Source: Metallyticus violacea
Lineage: Eukaryota; Arthropoda; Insecta; Mantodea; Metallyticidae
Reading direction: 5' to 3'
Length of the DNA: 64,000 nt
NCBI GenBank assembly: GCA_030762175.1
Contig: CM060833.1
Coordinates: 5,670,001-5,734,000 of the forward strand
Notes under the pieces: generated by a model
Told to the model about the DNA's origin: nothing
Databases searched by the model: none
Seen by the model: only the letters and a program-made list of their open reading frames with translations
Made by a program: the position numbers and the translations under genes
Shown here: one piece after another, positions 33,105 to 45,119 of the stretch
Layout: every line of letters starts with the position of its first letter
Position numbering within the stretch: the first letter of the stretch is position 1

Positions 33105-33700
33105 CTTCTAAAATAAGTCCTTACCGCTAGCATGGGATTTTACGCCTCGGCAGCTGGACATGTCACAGCCCGCCTTGCCCTTGACTTCCCTTCTATAAAA
33201 TCTTACTTTATGTTGGAAATGTCCTCCCTCAGCTAATCAGACCGGATAAACACATTCCGATTGACACGATTTAGTTGACCACTGTAAAACTTCTGAATTC
33301 ACTTCGTATGTTTTCCCGAGTTCTTTCAATGTGTGAGGTTGTTTTGTACACTTTGTTCTTCAGGCTACCCCACAGATTGTGACATCGGGGGAGCGAGACG
33401 GCCATAGAACAGCACCACGATAATGCCCGGCCGCATGTTGTTGCTGAACAGCTCACAAAATCAACGTGAAATGCGTCATTCATCCTCCCTATTGTCCAGA
33501 TTTAGCTCCACGTGACTTTTTCCTCTCCCCCACATTGAAGAAATACCTGGGAGGCATTTTCCATCATCAGAAGCTTTTGAAAGGTGTTTAAGAATACCCC
33601 GCGATGACCCCCCTCTCAAGAGGCTTTAACTCCTCAGATGGACCGCTTCCATAAGAAATGGAAGAGTGAATTATTTGTGGGATGTGGAAAGATCTCCGAA
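33105..33700. mobile_element. Mixed transposon fragments
   Basis: 33105-33170 matches one terminal repeat of the 19.29-20.03 kb element. Minus frame near 33.3 kb has LWGSLKNKVYKTTSHIERTR, a transposase C-terminus. 33500-33580 plus has LAPRDFFLSPTLKKYLGG, a mariner third catalytic block. At least two elements are jumbled. Confidence 0.55.
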
Positions 33701-33913
33701 GCAACCAAAGGAAAACCACGAAAAACCACAATGTCAGAACGGCCGGTTCCAAGGGATTTGAGTCCGGAACTGTACGTGTGTCACCTCCATCATGCTAATG
33801 ACCAAAAGTTGTACCTATTTCTTTTTGACATAAATAATAATGCACTTCACATTCCAGCATGCATTTTGATTATCTGTGAAAATAAAAGTAACAATAAGTT
33901 ATGAAAATCTTAC

Positions 33914-33996
33914 AGCTCTCCAAAGTTAATGGGCACCGTTGGTCATCGAAAGGAAATTTGTGCAGTTTCATCCAGCAATACACCGTGGCTTTCAGC
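33914..33996 (-). CDS. Ion channel exon 4: Cys loop
   Basis: The acceptor is 'tttgtttcag' and the donor 'gagct/gtaaga'. It encodes LKATVYCWMKLHKFPFDDQR, then CPLTLES, with exactly 13 residues between the two cysteines. It is the diagnostic exon of the family. Confidence 0.95.
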
Positions 33997-34139
33997 CTGA
34001 AACAAAAGTTCGAAATTTAATATGGTAACATAAATTATTTGTTTAAAACATACAGCATCTGTAATAGAAATCTGGTACCCCGTTCTAAGATTATCATTGA
34101 AGATTTTTGAGGACTGTTCAATAAAGAATTACCGTACTT

Positions 34140-34935
34140 TTTTAACAACACCCCGTCCACATAATTATGATGATCTTTCTCAAAGAACGCCTCCCTTTGA
34201 TACAATGAACCTGTCCCAGTGTTTCTGTCAGTTTCAAAGACATATTGGAAACCATTTTTGAGAAGTCCTTCAGAATTGTCTCGTATCCTTCACTACTGCC
34301 CCTGATGATGGAAAATGCCTCCCAAGAAAGTGTTTCTTCAATTAGGGGACACGTCTCATGGGGCTAAATCTGGACTATATGGAGGATGGGGGACACATTG
34401 ACTTTTGTGAGATATTCAGCAACAACATTATGTAATGTAGCATGCAGTTTGGTGTAGGGAAATGTGGCCTTGTAAGGTTTCCCATAATGCCCATTACAGT
34501 TGTGTAAACTTTCCTTGAATTCAAAAAATGAAATGACCAAACTTTCCCAACAGAAGCAACCACTTTTGCTGTTTTCCGTGTTGGTGATGATAGAGATTTT
34601 TATACAGAGCTTTGTCGTTTGCGCTCAGGATCGAAGTGATACAGCCAAGTTTCATCAGCATCCAAGTTTGAAAGCAACATCATCTTCAACTGCATGCTGC
34701 TGTGCACAAACGTGTCACATTTTTCAGTAACTAGCGTGCGGGTGACACCCAGTGAAATTTCTGAAAGTGTTTATTTTGACAGCAGCGGTGTTAGAACACT
34801 TAAGTCCACCTTCCTTTGAAATTGATTGCCTCCTCTGTTTAAACATTTTAAATCAAGTTCGAACTGTAGTAAAATTTTACCATGTACAACTCTCTAAAGC
34901 CAGAACGAAAGTCAAAACAATGAAAATAGTACCAT
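34140..34935 (-). mobile_element. Mariner-like remnant (family D), copy 2
   Basis: Starts 'aacaccccgtccac'. Shares the transposase C-terminal region with 22.44-22.87 kb (decayed FPNLKKHFLGRHFPSS on the minus strand). It ends where family A copy 3 begins. Confidence 0.6.
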
Positions 34936-34940
34936 ATGTA

Positions 34941-36168
34941 CGATGGTAGGTCCATAAGTTTCCGGACTAACCATTTTCTAGGTATGATAAAAACAAAAAC
35001 TATATTTCTTGAATTAACATTTCAACCCCCCCCCCAAATACTCAGAAGTCTTGTCTGCTAAATGGGCATAAACAGCATCCATCACTTCTTCATCACACTT
35101 AAATTTCCTTCCTCCTCTAGAGTTTTGAGAAGAGGAAATAGTCACTGGGAGCTAGATCTGGGCTGTAGGATGGATGGTCGATCTCCTTGAAGCCACAGTT
35201 CTTCACAGCTTCCTTTGCAACAAGAGCCGTGTGCACAGGCGCATTGCTGTGAAGAAGGCGCACACCACCACTCAGCTTTCCTCGCCTTTTCTCTTTGATG
35301 CAAGCACGTAGTCTGTGCAGTAGGCCAGCATAGTACTCCCCATTTACTGTGGTGTTCCTCTCCTTGAAGTCAATGGAGAGTGTTCCTTCACAGTCCCAAA
35401 AGATTGTGACCATGATCTTCTGGGTTGACTGAGCGGCCTCGGCCTTTAGAGGCGGTGCTTCGTCAGGTTTACGCCTGCCCTCCAGTGATTCTCTTTTGGA
35501 AAAGGAATTATAGTAGAGGACCATAGTTTCATCTCCTGTAACAATGGCTTGCAGAACTTCTCTCTCGTTTCCATGGCAGAGGTCCAAAAATGCCTGACAA
35601 CAAATGACTCGTTGCTGCTTTTGGACTGAGGAAAGAAGTCTAGGTACCATCTTGCACTAACCTTATTCATGTTTAAATGTTCATGAATAATTCGAAGGAC
35701 TGTTGTTTTAGAAAGGCCCAACCATGCTGCTATTTCTGTAACTTTGAACCGCCAGTCTTCCATAATTTCTCCTTTCACAAGAGCGATGTTTTCAGGAGTG
35801 AGCACCTCCAAGGGCCGGCCTGCACGCTCTTCGTCTTCAATGTTCTCTCGACCCATTCGAAAAAGTTTGGCTCATTCTTTTACGGTAGAATATGAGGGGG
35901 ATGCTTCCCCATATACACCGTACAATTGCTGTTTAATTTCATTTGGAGTAAGTCCTTCTTTTGTGAAGAATTTAATAACATCTCGAAACTCCATTTTGAA
36001 CATGTCACAATCTTCTACACGTAGCTTTTTTATGCAACTATATCTGAACAACTAAACACAGTTACAGCTGAATTATTTACGTAACAGATAACGTATGACA
36101 CCAGACAAGGTTTTTGTGAAGGTGATAATCCTTATCGGCAAGGCCGGAACTTTATGGACCTACCCTCG
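34941..36168 (-). mobile_element. Mariner (family A), copy 3
   Basis: Between TA duplications at 34939 and 36169. Minus-strand transposase in two or three frames: RVICCQAFLDLCHGNEREVL, TGDETMVLYYNSFSKRES, WDCEGTLSIDFKERNTTV, LHSNAPVHTALVAKEA and LAPSDYFLF. The second catalytic Asp is Ser; the first and third survive. N-terminal frame near 35.45-36.0 kb. Dead. Confidence 0.9.
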
Positions 36169-36554
36169 TACATTATGCTTTGACGCAACAAAAAAATTGT
36201 AAGGTTAAATTTGAAAGTTATAAATTATGCCTGTAATAATTGTATGATCATTCTTTATTGAACAACCTCTTTCATTTACAATAAAGACTGACATCTGCCT
36301 AGGCAGGTAGTTGTTATTGTTATTTTTTATTTTTATTTTTCAAAATTAGAACTCTCTTTAATTTGGCCCAGGATCTATTCACAAATCTCTCTATCTATTT
36401 TCTTAGAAACGGTGTTTCCAGGGCAGGCATATCAGAAGGACTTTAATCCACTAGCAAGAGCAAACGGAGGGTCTGTTTTTAGATACGAGGTACATTTTTA
36501 AGTAAGGCTGTCATTCATAATACAATGGTAGTTTTATTATTTTACACACATTGT

Positions 36555-37820
36555 ACTCGGAATGTTCTAAAAGTTCGGCCTGACTCAGAGATGTCCAAAT
36601 TACTATGATAGTTGTCAAGTATCATCCTTGAGAGGGGGCGCTGTAAAGTTTCAGGCGCAAAGTGTAAACACTTATTTGTGATGATCGTGTAAACAAACTA
36701 GTGTTAACATTTTCTACAAAATGGATAAAACTTAAATACGAGCTGTAACAAAGTGCTTCGTTTTGAAGGGTTTAACTCAAACAGAGATACAAAAGGAGTT
36801 GAATTCCATAATAAGTAATCTTCCCTTTCGTTTTCATTGGTTAAAAAGTGGGCTGCTGAGTTTAAGCGTGGTCTTACATCCATTCAAGATGACGAATGCC
36901 CAGGGTATCCCAAAAACTCCAACGACCGACGAGATTGTGATAAAAATTCACAATGCCGTACCCAGTGATGGCCGATTGAAGGTACGCAAGTTGACTAACA
37001 TTGCAAAAACCTCGATAGAGCGGATTAACTACATTTTAAGCGAAGATTTGGGTATGAGAAAGCTTACCGTTCGATGGGCGCCGCGTTTGTTAACAATGGA
37101 CCAAAAACGCATTCTAAGTAACATTTAGCAAGAGTGTTTAGACTTGTTTAAATGCAATTCTAGTGAGTTTCTCCGATATCTCATAACATTAGATGAAACA
37201 TGCATTCATCATTACATGCCAGAGACGAAGGAGCAGTCCAAACAGTGAATGGAAACAGGTGAAAGTGCACCGAAGAAAGCAAAAACGGTCCCATCTTCAG
37301 GAAAAGTCATGGCTACGGTTTTATGTGATTCTCATGGTGTGGTTCTCATAGACTACTCCAGAAAGGGCAGAACCATCACAGGGGAGTGTTACGCTTCAGT
37401 ACTGGACCAACTGAAGGGTGCTATTCAGGCTGAACGTCCACACCTTGCACCACGATAATGTGCCTTCACACACGTCTGGGAGTGTTGCTGCTAAACTTCA
37501 TGACCATCGCTTCTAAGTGCTTCTACATCCACCATAAAACCCGGATTTGGCTTCTAGTAATTACTTTTTGTTCCCGAGCCTGAAGAAATGGCTGGGTGGA
37601 CGAAGATACATATCAAATGACGAGATTGAAGCTGAGACAGACACTTATTTTTCACAGTTGGATAAATCTTATTTTATTGAGGATATTAACAAGTTGGAAA
37701 GTCGTTGGACTAAATGTATTCACTTACAAGGTGATTATGTTGAAAAATAAACAAAACGAAAAAAAAAAATTCTCTGAAATCTTGTGTTCTGTTGGTCTGG
37801 CCGAGAACTTATAGAACGCC
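36555..37820 (+). mobile_element. Mariner (family C), longest copy
   Basis: Ends 'gttctaaaagttcggcc' and 'ggccgagaacttatagaac' are inverted. Plus frames read LTQTEIQKELNSI, NAQGIPKTPTTDEIVIKIHN, LTLDETCIHHYMPETKEQSK (first catalytic Asp), METGESAPKKAKTVPSSGKV, DYSRKGRTITGECYASVLDQ, and NYFLFPSLKKWLGGRRY near the end. Frameshifts and stops separate them. Confidence 0.8.
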
Positions 37821-38043
37821 ACAAGTGTTCAGCTCATTGGTGCGTTATTTTAGTTGGAATATTGTTATTAACTGATAATCTAATCAATAAATACGAAAGG
37901 TCATAAATAAATTGCGCAGATTGGTTACGGAGATTCTAAATGCCTGGGACAAAGATTGCGTGTTGTGCTTTCAAACTGTTCTCTGGGGACATCCGGTATA
38001 CCCAACACCTGTAGATGGTATGCACATTAAAACAAGGACGTAC

Positions 38044-38273
38044 CTGGTCGCAATAACAACCATTCCGTCGGGATAGACGGTAACCAGCACATCCTTGGCC
38101 CGCGTGCCCATTACTGTCGAGCTCTGTTCATTGGCAATGAAGATGTGTGGTACCCATATTAGGCTCTTCAGTTGTTCCTCACCGGTGACCTTGAGCAAGT
38201 TTGGAGCAACGTCGTGGTATGCAAGCCGCGGATCGTGGTATCGCACCTCTAGCAGAAGATGCAACCTGTATTG
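38044..38273 (-). CDS. Ion channel exon 3: ligand-binding domain
   Basis: The acceptor is 'tcatgcag' and the donor 'accag/gtacgt'. It encodes QYRLHLLLEVRYHDPRLAY, then SLIWVPHIFIANEQSS (the family's W-x-P-D/H-x-F-x-x-N-E block), and ends VTVYPDGMVVIAT. Confidence 0.92.
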
Positions 38274-38504
38274 CTGCATGAGAAAACATTTGTTTGTTGA
38301 GAGCGGAAATAAACCAACTCAAACATACAGCAGTCATATTTTACCACAAACAATCGTAGGGAAGGCTTTACTTTGACTATTTCCTTGTGTGACTTCATCC
38401 TAAAATCGATCCAGGGGAAAAGTTACCAATTACAATCCGATATCGCAGTAAAGTTTTACCAAATCCCTTTACAGCGGGCAGTGCATTAGTTTTCTGGTCA
38501 GTAT

Positions 38505-38795
38505 AGCCAATTCTACTATACCGCCACGGGTGACCAAGGTCGTTAAGGCACGGATTCTTGTGCGGGAAGATCTGGGGTTCAAATCCCGACATGACCGTCC
38601 TCCCTGACTGAGTTTTTTTCAGGTTTTCTTCAGTCCTCATAAATGACAAATGCCAGGAAGGTACCCTAAACGCCTCCTTCCTTAAAAAAGCATTTCCTAA
38701 TTTATCATTTCATCTCATGTATCATCAGTGTCCATCGCCTGTGGTGTCTCAGTACTAAAAACGGGCGTTAAATACCATTCAAAAGAAACACTATG
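38505..38795 (+). repeat. SINE family 2 copy
   Basis: tRNA-like head 'gccacgggtgaccaaggtcg', B-box region 'ggttcaaatcccgac', 'tccctgactgag', then 'tttatcatttcatctcatgt' and 'tgtggtgtctcagta'. Runs in the same direction as the copy at 41.98 kb. Confidence 0.8.
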
Positions 38796-39439
38796 ATTAC
38801 TGAACACGCATTACTGACCACTTTTGCTACCGGCGGTGAGAAGCTATTGATAGCAACAAAATTTGCGACAATCATAACGATAAATGGAGGGTTCTTCAAA
38901 GCGTTTTGATAATGCGTCATGTGTAAAATGATTTTATCATTAGGAATTCCAAATCACAGAATATATTTTTCTTATTCTATTCATGAAATGACCCTAGATC
39001 GGCATTTAGCTCTTCTCTATTGGCATTACTGACAATCGGCATCCTGTTGCAAGGTGACTTGAAAAGGTTAAGTATTCATAAGACAATATACAATTATTGC
39101 AATTTTGTTAGCCAAATTTAGAAGAAAAATATTTTAATTCTTATTTTATTGTAAAATAGTGCTAATAAATATTACTCGAGGGTCTCGGAGTTCGTAAATT
39201 TATTGGCAACCTCATACCCTCTTGAGACATTTACTTGTGATAAACACATTAACAAGAACGCAACTATTAAAATGTCAGTCTGATGGAAAATATCCGTTTA
39301 ATAGCCGCTGTGTTTGGCAACCAGTGACAAAACAGCATTCCAATAAAAACGACGCAGTGCCATTGTGGTCATTAATATTGAATACAGAGAAAAAATAGAA
39401 CCGAGAAAAGTCGTGGCAACTACTTTTTTTCTTTCGCGA

Positions 39440-40350
39440 ACAAGGGACAACATGAAAAATCTAATATATATGATTGAAAGTGTATGAAGTGCACTTTCGA
39501 ATGAAGCCACTAGGTGGTGCATGTGACCAGAGCTGCGTGTCTCAACACGCTCCGAAATTCAATTGGTGAGCAACAGTGGTCAGGAAAGAAGGTCACAAAG
39601 AGTGAATAATGTGTGTATGTGAAAATAGCGCTTATCCGGGGCAGGAATGTGCGAGAATGGTCCTTAGTTCATCAATTCCAATGGTGCGATTCAAAATGGC
39701 ATCCCCTTCTTCCTGAAACCTCGCCAGATTGACGCGACATGTTTCGTAGCAAGTCTACTTCTGTACCTCACTTAATTCATATGGCGTCCACTTTGCACAC
39801 ATTTTCCGACTTGCCTGCAGCCGAACGGTGGGTCGGGCTATCTAGGAACCGTCCTAAAGCAAAATGCCATCGGTGCCGGGTGGGTTCACGGGGAACCAGT
39901 TCGATGGTAGCGGGCGGGAGCCCATGTTAATGTTCAGGTCCTCCCGTAAAATGCGGTGCACTGTTTTTAACGAAATTATTGTTAGCTTTTCTAATCCCAC
40001 AAGTGTCCAGCGCCTATCATCGCGTAAGCACTTTTCTCACCATCACCTGTACATCTTTATCCGCGGAAACAGGACGTCCATTGCGCGGCAGATCCACAGT
40101 CGACGTTCTGCCCCGTTTGAAGCCCTCTGTGCATCTCGTCACTGTTCGATAGGACAAGGACGCGCACACCCAGTGCTTTCGTAGCATTCTCGCTCATTCA
40201 TTCCTGCTGCTATTTTCATATACGCATGTAGTTCATTTTTCTTGACCACTGTTGCTCACCAACTGCACTTCGGGGCGAGCTGAGCGCGCAGCTCTGCTCA
40301 CATACACCATCTGGTGGCTTCATTTGAAAGTACATTTTGTGTTATCCCTT
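39440..40350 (-). mobile_element. Mariner-like element (family F) with about 100-bp terminal inverted repeats
   Basis: 39490-39592 and 40245-40345 are inverted copies ('cgaatgaagccac', 'gcagagctgcg' and 'ttggtgagcaacagtg' type blocks). Interior minus frames: GFKRGRTSTVDLPRNGRPVS, then DRRWTLVGLEKLTIISLKTV, HRILREDLNINM, a mariner-like helix-turn-helix region with one frame overlap. The catalytic half is missing. Confidence 0.7.
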
Positions 40351-40508
40351 TCTTCGAGAGGGGGGAAGTAGTTACCATGGCTTATGGCATATATTGGTTT
40401 ATATTAGCATTACCTGAAACATTTTAGATAGAAGATTACATAATCACGAACATTCCAGCCCTTGATCACTGTAGTGAAAGAGACAATAATAATTCTTAAC
40501 ACACTCAC

Positions 40509-40689
40509 CAAGTTGTGTGCGGGCAGGAAGCTGAACATGTAGACATGGATCCGGGCATTGACAGTAAGTGAACTGTGCTCAGGCCCCGGGCGCTGCATTT
40601 TGTTGTATCGACACGGGTCAGTCAAATGGTGCATTAGTTGACTGCTCGTTTCAAACTTTGAGTTTTCCAGGACAGAACATTGTAAGCTC
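40509..40689 (-). CDS. Ion channel exon 2: N-terminal extracellular region
   Basis: The acceptor is 'ttccacag' and the donor 'aacttg/gtgagt'. The exon ends with LTVNARIHVYMFSFLPAHNL, matching the first beta-strand region of Cys-loop receptors. It is 181 bases and ends in phase 0. Confidence 0.85.
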
Positions 40690-40780
40690 CTGTGGAACAC
40701 ATTCAACGGTATTTTATACAAGTAATCGTATTATAAGTTAGGGTAGTTAAGTTCAATGTCTGGTTGGAGCTGATTGCTTG

Positions 40781-40781
40781 A

Positions 40782-40820
<39 letters not shown>

Positions 40821-40821
40821 T
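40781..40821. repeat. (ATT)n microsatellite
   Basis: Read directly. It joins a SINE family 2 3' end on its right, where such simple repeats often form the tail. Confidence 0.9.
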
Positions 40822-40834
40822 ATTTTTTTATTAT

Positions 40835-41025
40835 TAAATAGTGTACAACGCCCGTTTTGACTACTTAGGCACCACAGGGGGGACACTGATGATACGTGTG
40901 ATGAAATGATATATTGGGAAAGGATTTTTTAAGGAAGGAAACGATCCAGGCCTAAGTTTAGGGTACCTTCCCGGCATTTGCCATTTATGAGGACTGAGGA
41001 AAACCTGAAAAAAAAAACCTCAGCT
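40835..41025 (-). repeat. SINE family 2, 3' part
   Basis: 'aacgcccgttttgactactt', 'ggaaaggattttttaaggaa' and 'ggaaaacctgaaaaaa' match the reverse of the family 2 body. The tRNA-like head is lost after about 41025. Confidence 0.75.
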
Positions 41026-41254
41026 ACCCGTGACGGTAGTTTTCTGTGTAGTTCTGTTTCGATTCATAAATTCTTAGGATTCTTCTATTCTGACTCCTAA
41101 ACAAAAGAAACAGACACCCTCACTAAAGCTGATGCCAGTACGCCCCTTTTGTTCAGCACAAATTATACTCAGTGTTACCATAAATACTGTCACAACTTTT
41201 GAGTGTGACTGTACTTCCCCCCCTCTAACAATCTGCACTTTCCTGAGTTTTTTT

Positions 41255-41547
41255 TATTTGGTTTATTTATGGACGCTTTTTAACATCTCAGGTCATCAGC
41301 GTCCCATTCAAATCAGGGCGTGAAACGGCCGACAAATTTTGCTCAGAGGCCTCTTCTTTCAGGCTTGAGGTTCTTTATCGTGCCATAAATGTACGACACG
41401 GGACCCACGCCTTTACTTCCCTTCCGAAGGAAGCCATAGTTAGGCCTTTTACGCGCAAAAAACTCCATCGATCCTGGCCGGGTTTGAACCCGCGATCTTG
41501 GGTTTAGGAGGCAAGTATGGTTACCACTACACCACCAGGACCGACAT
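41255..41547 (-). repeat. SINE family 1, full-length copy
   Basis: Minus strand: 'ggtcctggtggtgtagtgg' (A box TGGTGTAGTGG), 'ctcctaaacccaag', B box 'gggttcaaaccc', then the body ('ggaagggaagtaaaggcgtg', 'cctcaagcctgaaagaag', 'gggacgctgatgacctgag'), with an 'ataaataaacc' tail. A Pol III-type tRNA-derived SINE. Confidence 0.85.
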
Positions 41548-41559
41548 TCCGGAGTTGTG

Positions 41560-42640
41560 TGCTAGTGGTGAGTCATTGGGAGTTCAACTGCAGAAGCGGA
41601 AAGTTGTTTGTGTTCGTTTTCAAGATGGAATGGGGTGATTGCGAAGTTGTGGTAACTTAGCACAAGTAACTTCCCAGGTGAGATTTTCAAAATTCTCCAG
41701 AAACGTAAAATAAGCAGGAGATTCGTACAGAGCTTCCTTGAGCTGTGAAAGACCGCTACAGGCAAAGAAGACCACGCACTGTGCGTACTCCAGAATTGGT
41801 GCGAAGAAATCCGCTACGGAGACAGTCTGTGGTTGCTCGTGAGCTGAAAGTTTCTAAAATTCTGGTACATTGAGCAGTGACCTGGGATTCCGTGCTTAAC
41901 GACGGAAAGGCCCCGTCCTCTACGACGGCTGAAACGCCAGAAGCTCTTAACATCAAACCGTTACTTCAGCAAAGAATCCGACCGCCACGGGTGGCCGAGG
42001 TCGTTAAGGCACGGACTCGTGAGCGGGAGGTCTGCGGTTCGAATCCCGCCAGGACCGTCCTCCCTGACTGGGGTTTTTTCCAGGTTTTCCTCAGTCTTCA
42101 TAACTGGCAAATGCCGGGGAGGTACCTAAACTTAGGCCTGGAACGCTTCCTTCCTTAAAAAAAAAAAAAAAAAAAAAAATCCTTTCCCAATTTATCATTT
42201 CATCTCATGTATCATCAGTGTCCACCGCCTGTGGTGCCTCAGTAGTAAAAACGGGCGTTAAACACTACTCAAAAAAAAAAAAAAAAAAAAGCAAAGAATC
42301 CTTTTCACTAATGAAGAAATGTTCAGTGTTGAGGACACTTTCAATGTGACAGATTCTGCTGGAAAGGCTCCAAGGGTCATCCTGCACCTGTTTTGAGGTG
42401 GTGTGGTGTGAGCTATGAGGTTACTACGGAGTTCCATTTCTGTGAACAAAGGGTCAAAACATCGGCCAAAGTGTACCAGGAGACAAACTGTGGTTCAAGC
42501 TTCAGGAGATGTTTTCAAGAAGAGACATCCAAATTCTGAAAGTTTGAAGCACTCTCTTCGGTAGGCAGCAGCAGAAGAATGGCCACAAAGACTTAAAGAT
42601 TGTTTGTTTGCTAGAGGAGGTCATTTTAAATAACTACACG
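41560..42640 (+). mobile_element. Tc1-like transposon remnant with nested SINE
   Basis: The plus strand before 41.97 kb carries decayed helix-turn-helix sequence (CVLQNWCEEIRYGDSLWLLV). After the SINE it carries RRILFTNEEMFSVEDTFNVT, the first catalytic block (usually LFTDEK-x-F). The two halves join exactly if the SINE and one 11-bp duplication are removed. Confidence 0.65.
41980..42290 (+). repeat. SINE family 2, full-length copy with target duplication
   Basis: tRNA-like head with A-box 'gggtggccgaggtcg' and B-box 'cggttcgaatcccgcc', body, internal A run (about 22) and terminal A run (20). It is flanked by GCAAAGAATCC at 41969-41979 and 42291-42301, so it came by target-primed insertion into the Tc1 remnant. 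The head resembles class II (Leu/Ser-like) tRNAs. Confidence 0.92.
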
Positions 42641-43164
42641 TGATTGTGATTTATTACACATATATTTAACTAATATTGTTAGGATATTAAAGTATCTGAA
42701 ACATTTAGTGTAAATTTGTTAAAATGGTAAGACAAGATATTACTGGTCTCTGAGAACGAACTCAGGTCATCTTGGTGAAAAGTTTCAGAGTCTCCTCTGT
42801 ACAAAATATAAAACAATTTTTCTATTTGAAATGCTTATTATTATAATATATTGAAATAACAATAGAAAAACCGATCTCACATCCCACAACATTTCTGTCA
42901 CCGCCACGTTTAACAATCTGGGCTTCAAAAACGGTCCAAACCATCTCGGTAGAAAGCACAGTTCTAGTGTTGGCAAGCTCTGTGCAGGCCGATGGGATAG
43001 CCATAGGCCCTGTAACGCCGAACTAGCTGTATTAGGAATACCGCACTCGACAACCAACAGTTATTAAACATCACATGTACATTTTATATATAAACTGACA
43101 AAGTAACCTACAGTCCAGTTTTTACTTCAACACTCAACATGCACCAGAGGCGATTTCGCTAGGG
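42641..43164. other. Ion-channel intron, nothing recognised
   Basis: No exon, terminal repeat or tRNA-like box is seen. 'caccgccacgtttaacaa' at about 42900 is nearly the same as the right edge of the palindrome at 4041-4056, so part of this stretch may be Penelope-related. Confidence 0.4.
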
Positions 43165-43455
43165 TCGCTCCTGGTGGTGTAGTGGTAACCAACTTGCCTT
43201 CTAAACTCAAGATCGCGGGTTCGAATTCCGGCCAGGGCCGATAGATTTTTTCGGGCGTAAAAATCCTAAGAATGGCTTCTTTCGGAAGGGAAGTAAAGCC
43301 GTGGGTCCCGTGTCGTACATTTGCGGCACGATAAAGAACCTCAAGCCTGAAAGAAGAGGCCTCTGAGCAAAATTTGTCGTCCGTTTCACGCTCTGAATTG
43401 AATGGGACGCTGATGACCTGAGATGTTAAACAGTTTCCTTAAAGAAACGAATCAA
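43165..43455 (+). repeat. SINE family 1, full-length copy
   Basis: 'gctcctggtggtgtagtggt', B box 'cgggttcgaattccgg', body and tail 'aaagaaacgaatcaatcaat'. Probable target duplication: 'cgatttcgctaggg' before and 'cgattttttctaggg' after. Confidence 0.85.
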
Positions 43456-44204
43456 TCAATCGATTTTTTCTAGGGATTTACTAGATTGCGCTAACCCCCA
43501 AAATATCAATGTTTAATTTCCTATAACTATTGCTTATATGCATAAAAATAATGTCTGTAGGGGACTTGGTTAGGGGAAGGAAGCGGCAGGGGGAGCCTCT
43601 TGCTCATAAGAGTCATTATGTGCATGCACCACCTGAAACGTCACTTATCATGTGCGTTACAAGGAACGCTTACCACAAGTTACACAGACTGATTGTTGTC
43701 GCTTACTATCAGATAATTATTATATTAATAGCATCATAGTAACCTAAAGTATATTAACTTGCAGTTATATTAGTATCAAATTACATTTGAAGTGACTAAT
43801 CAGACACTCTCCAGGAGCGATAATTCGTTTCGTGTGAATTCTGAAGTAGTCGCTTTATTTTATTTTGTGTTAATTACATGCAAAGAAAATGAGCATTACA
43901 TTTCTTTAAGATTATTGTTAGCGAAAATGAAAATTAAACAAGTCCGTCACGCAGAATCTGAGTAACTAAGCGAATTCCTTACCAAGTTTAATAACTTTAA
44001 AAAAGAACATAAAATTCCAAATTAGGCCTTATTAACTAATTAATGGAATAAAATAAGTTATGACATACTGTGTGATATTAAGGAAACAAAAGTAGAATTC
44101 TTGTTATCTATAACTATCACAAAAGAGAAATAGCATTTTTAGAATTACTGTTATTGAGATTAAATCACAAAAATTAATGGTTTACTATTAATTAAATGAA
44201 ATAT

Positions 44205-44965
44205 ATGACCACTGATAACCATATTTATGAACTGAGCCCTTGATATCATCTTTACATTCATTAAAATAGAGAGAAACAACAGAAAGTTTCGAGTTACATT
44301 GTGTATTTAAGATGTTCATATATTTCAATAAAACAAAAGCATGTTACTATTTAAAAACAATTGCAACGTACTAAGTAAATAAAATCAATCGAAAGTTATA
44401 TCGATTTTCAGTGGCTTTGAAATTTAATTTAAATGTTATTAACATGTAACGTAAACGTTTTCTGAAGGTTATTACAGAGCGCTCTTACATACAAATATAA
44501 TTCTCATACATCATATATTAGATTAATATTTCCCATTTGTTATCTTCACGGCGATACTTTTGTTAAATATAAAACATGTGTTCGTTATAAATACAGTTTA
44601 TATGCTGAATTAATGTTTGTTTTTAATTTGAAACAATATAGAGATAATTAAATGCTAAAGCATTTTTTGTTTAATTTCGGTTTTCAGGTATACCTCTCTC
44701 CTAATTGCCTGATTTCGCTGATTTGCTTAAAATTATTTTATTAATTTATTTTAATAGTATATATTGAATTTCGTTGAGAAAAAACAAAAATTGCGACCGC
44801 TAGAGCGTTAAGTCTCACATACACACACAGACAGACATACACACTCATATATGCATAATACTTTTTGTTGTTATTTTCGGTGTCTAGAAAGTAGGATCGA
44901 TGGAGATTTGAAGAAAATTTTCAAAAACCTTATCATGGCTACAATCGCAATAGCTGCATTCCTTC
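44205..44965 (-). repeat. AT-rich dispersed repeat, family R, copy 2
   Basis: Inverted match to 30.60-31.56 kb over two blocks (44.21-44.49 and about 44.77-44.95 kb). A (CA)-rich insertion is present near 44.82 kb. Confidence 0.75.
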
Positions 44966-45119
44966 GGAATCAGCTAAAACTGGATATATCAACTACAAAT
45001 ATTAATTTTGAGCCAAACTGCGATTTCGGAAGTATACATTCCTTTCTATAGCGACAGACTTTAATCAAAAGGCCATTGTCAAGTTTGTTGCCATGAATTG
45101 CCAGGATATACAGGATGTA

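Noticed and set aside
43165..43245. tRNA gene with A and B boxes
   Set aside because: It is the head of a repeated SINE; acceptor-stem pairing is incomplete and the same body follows in every copy.
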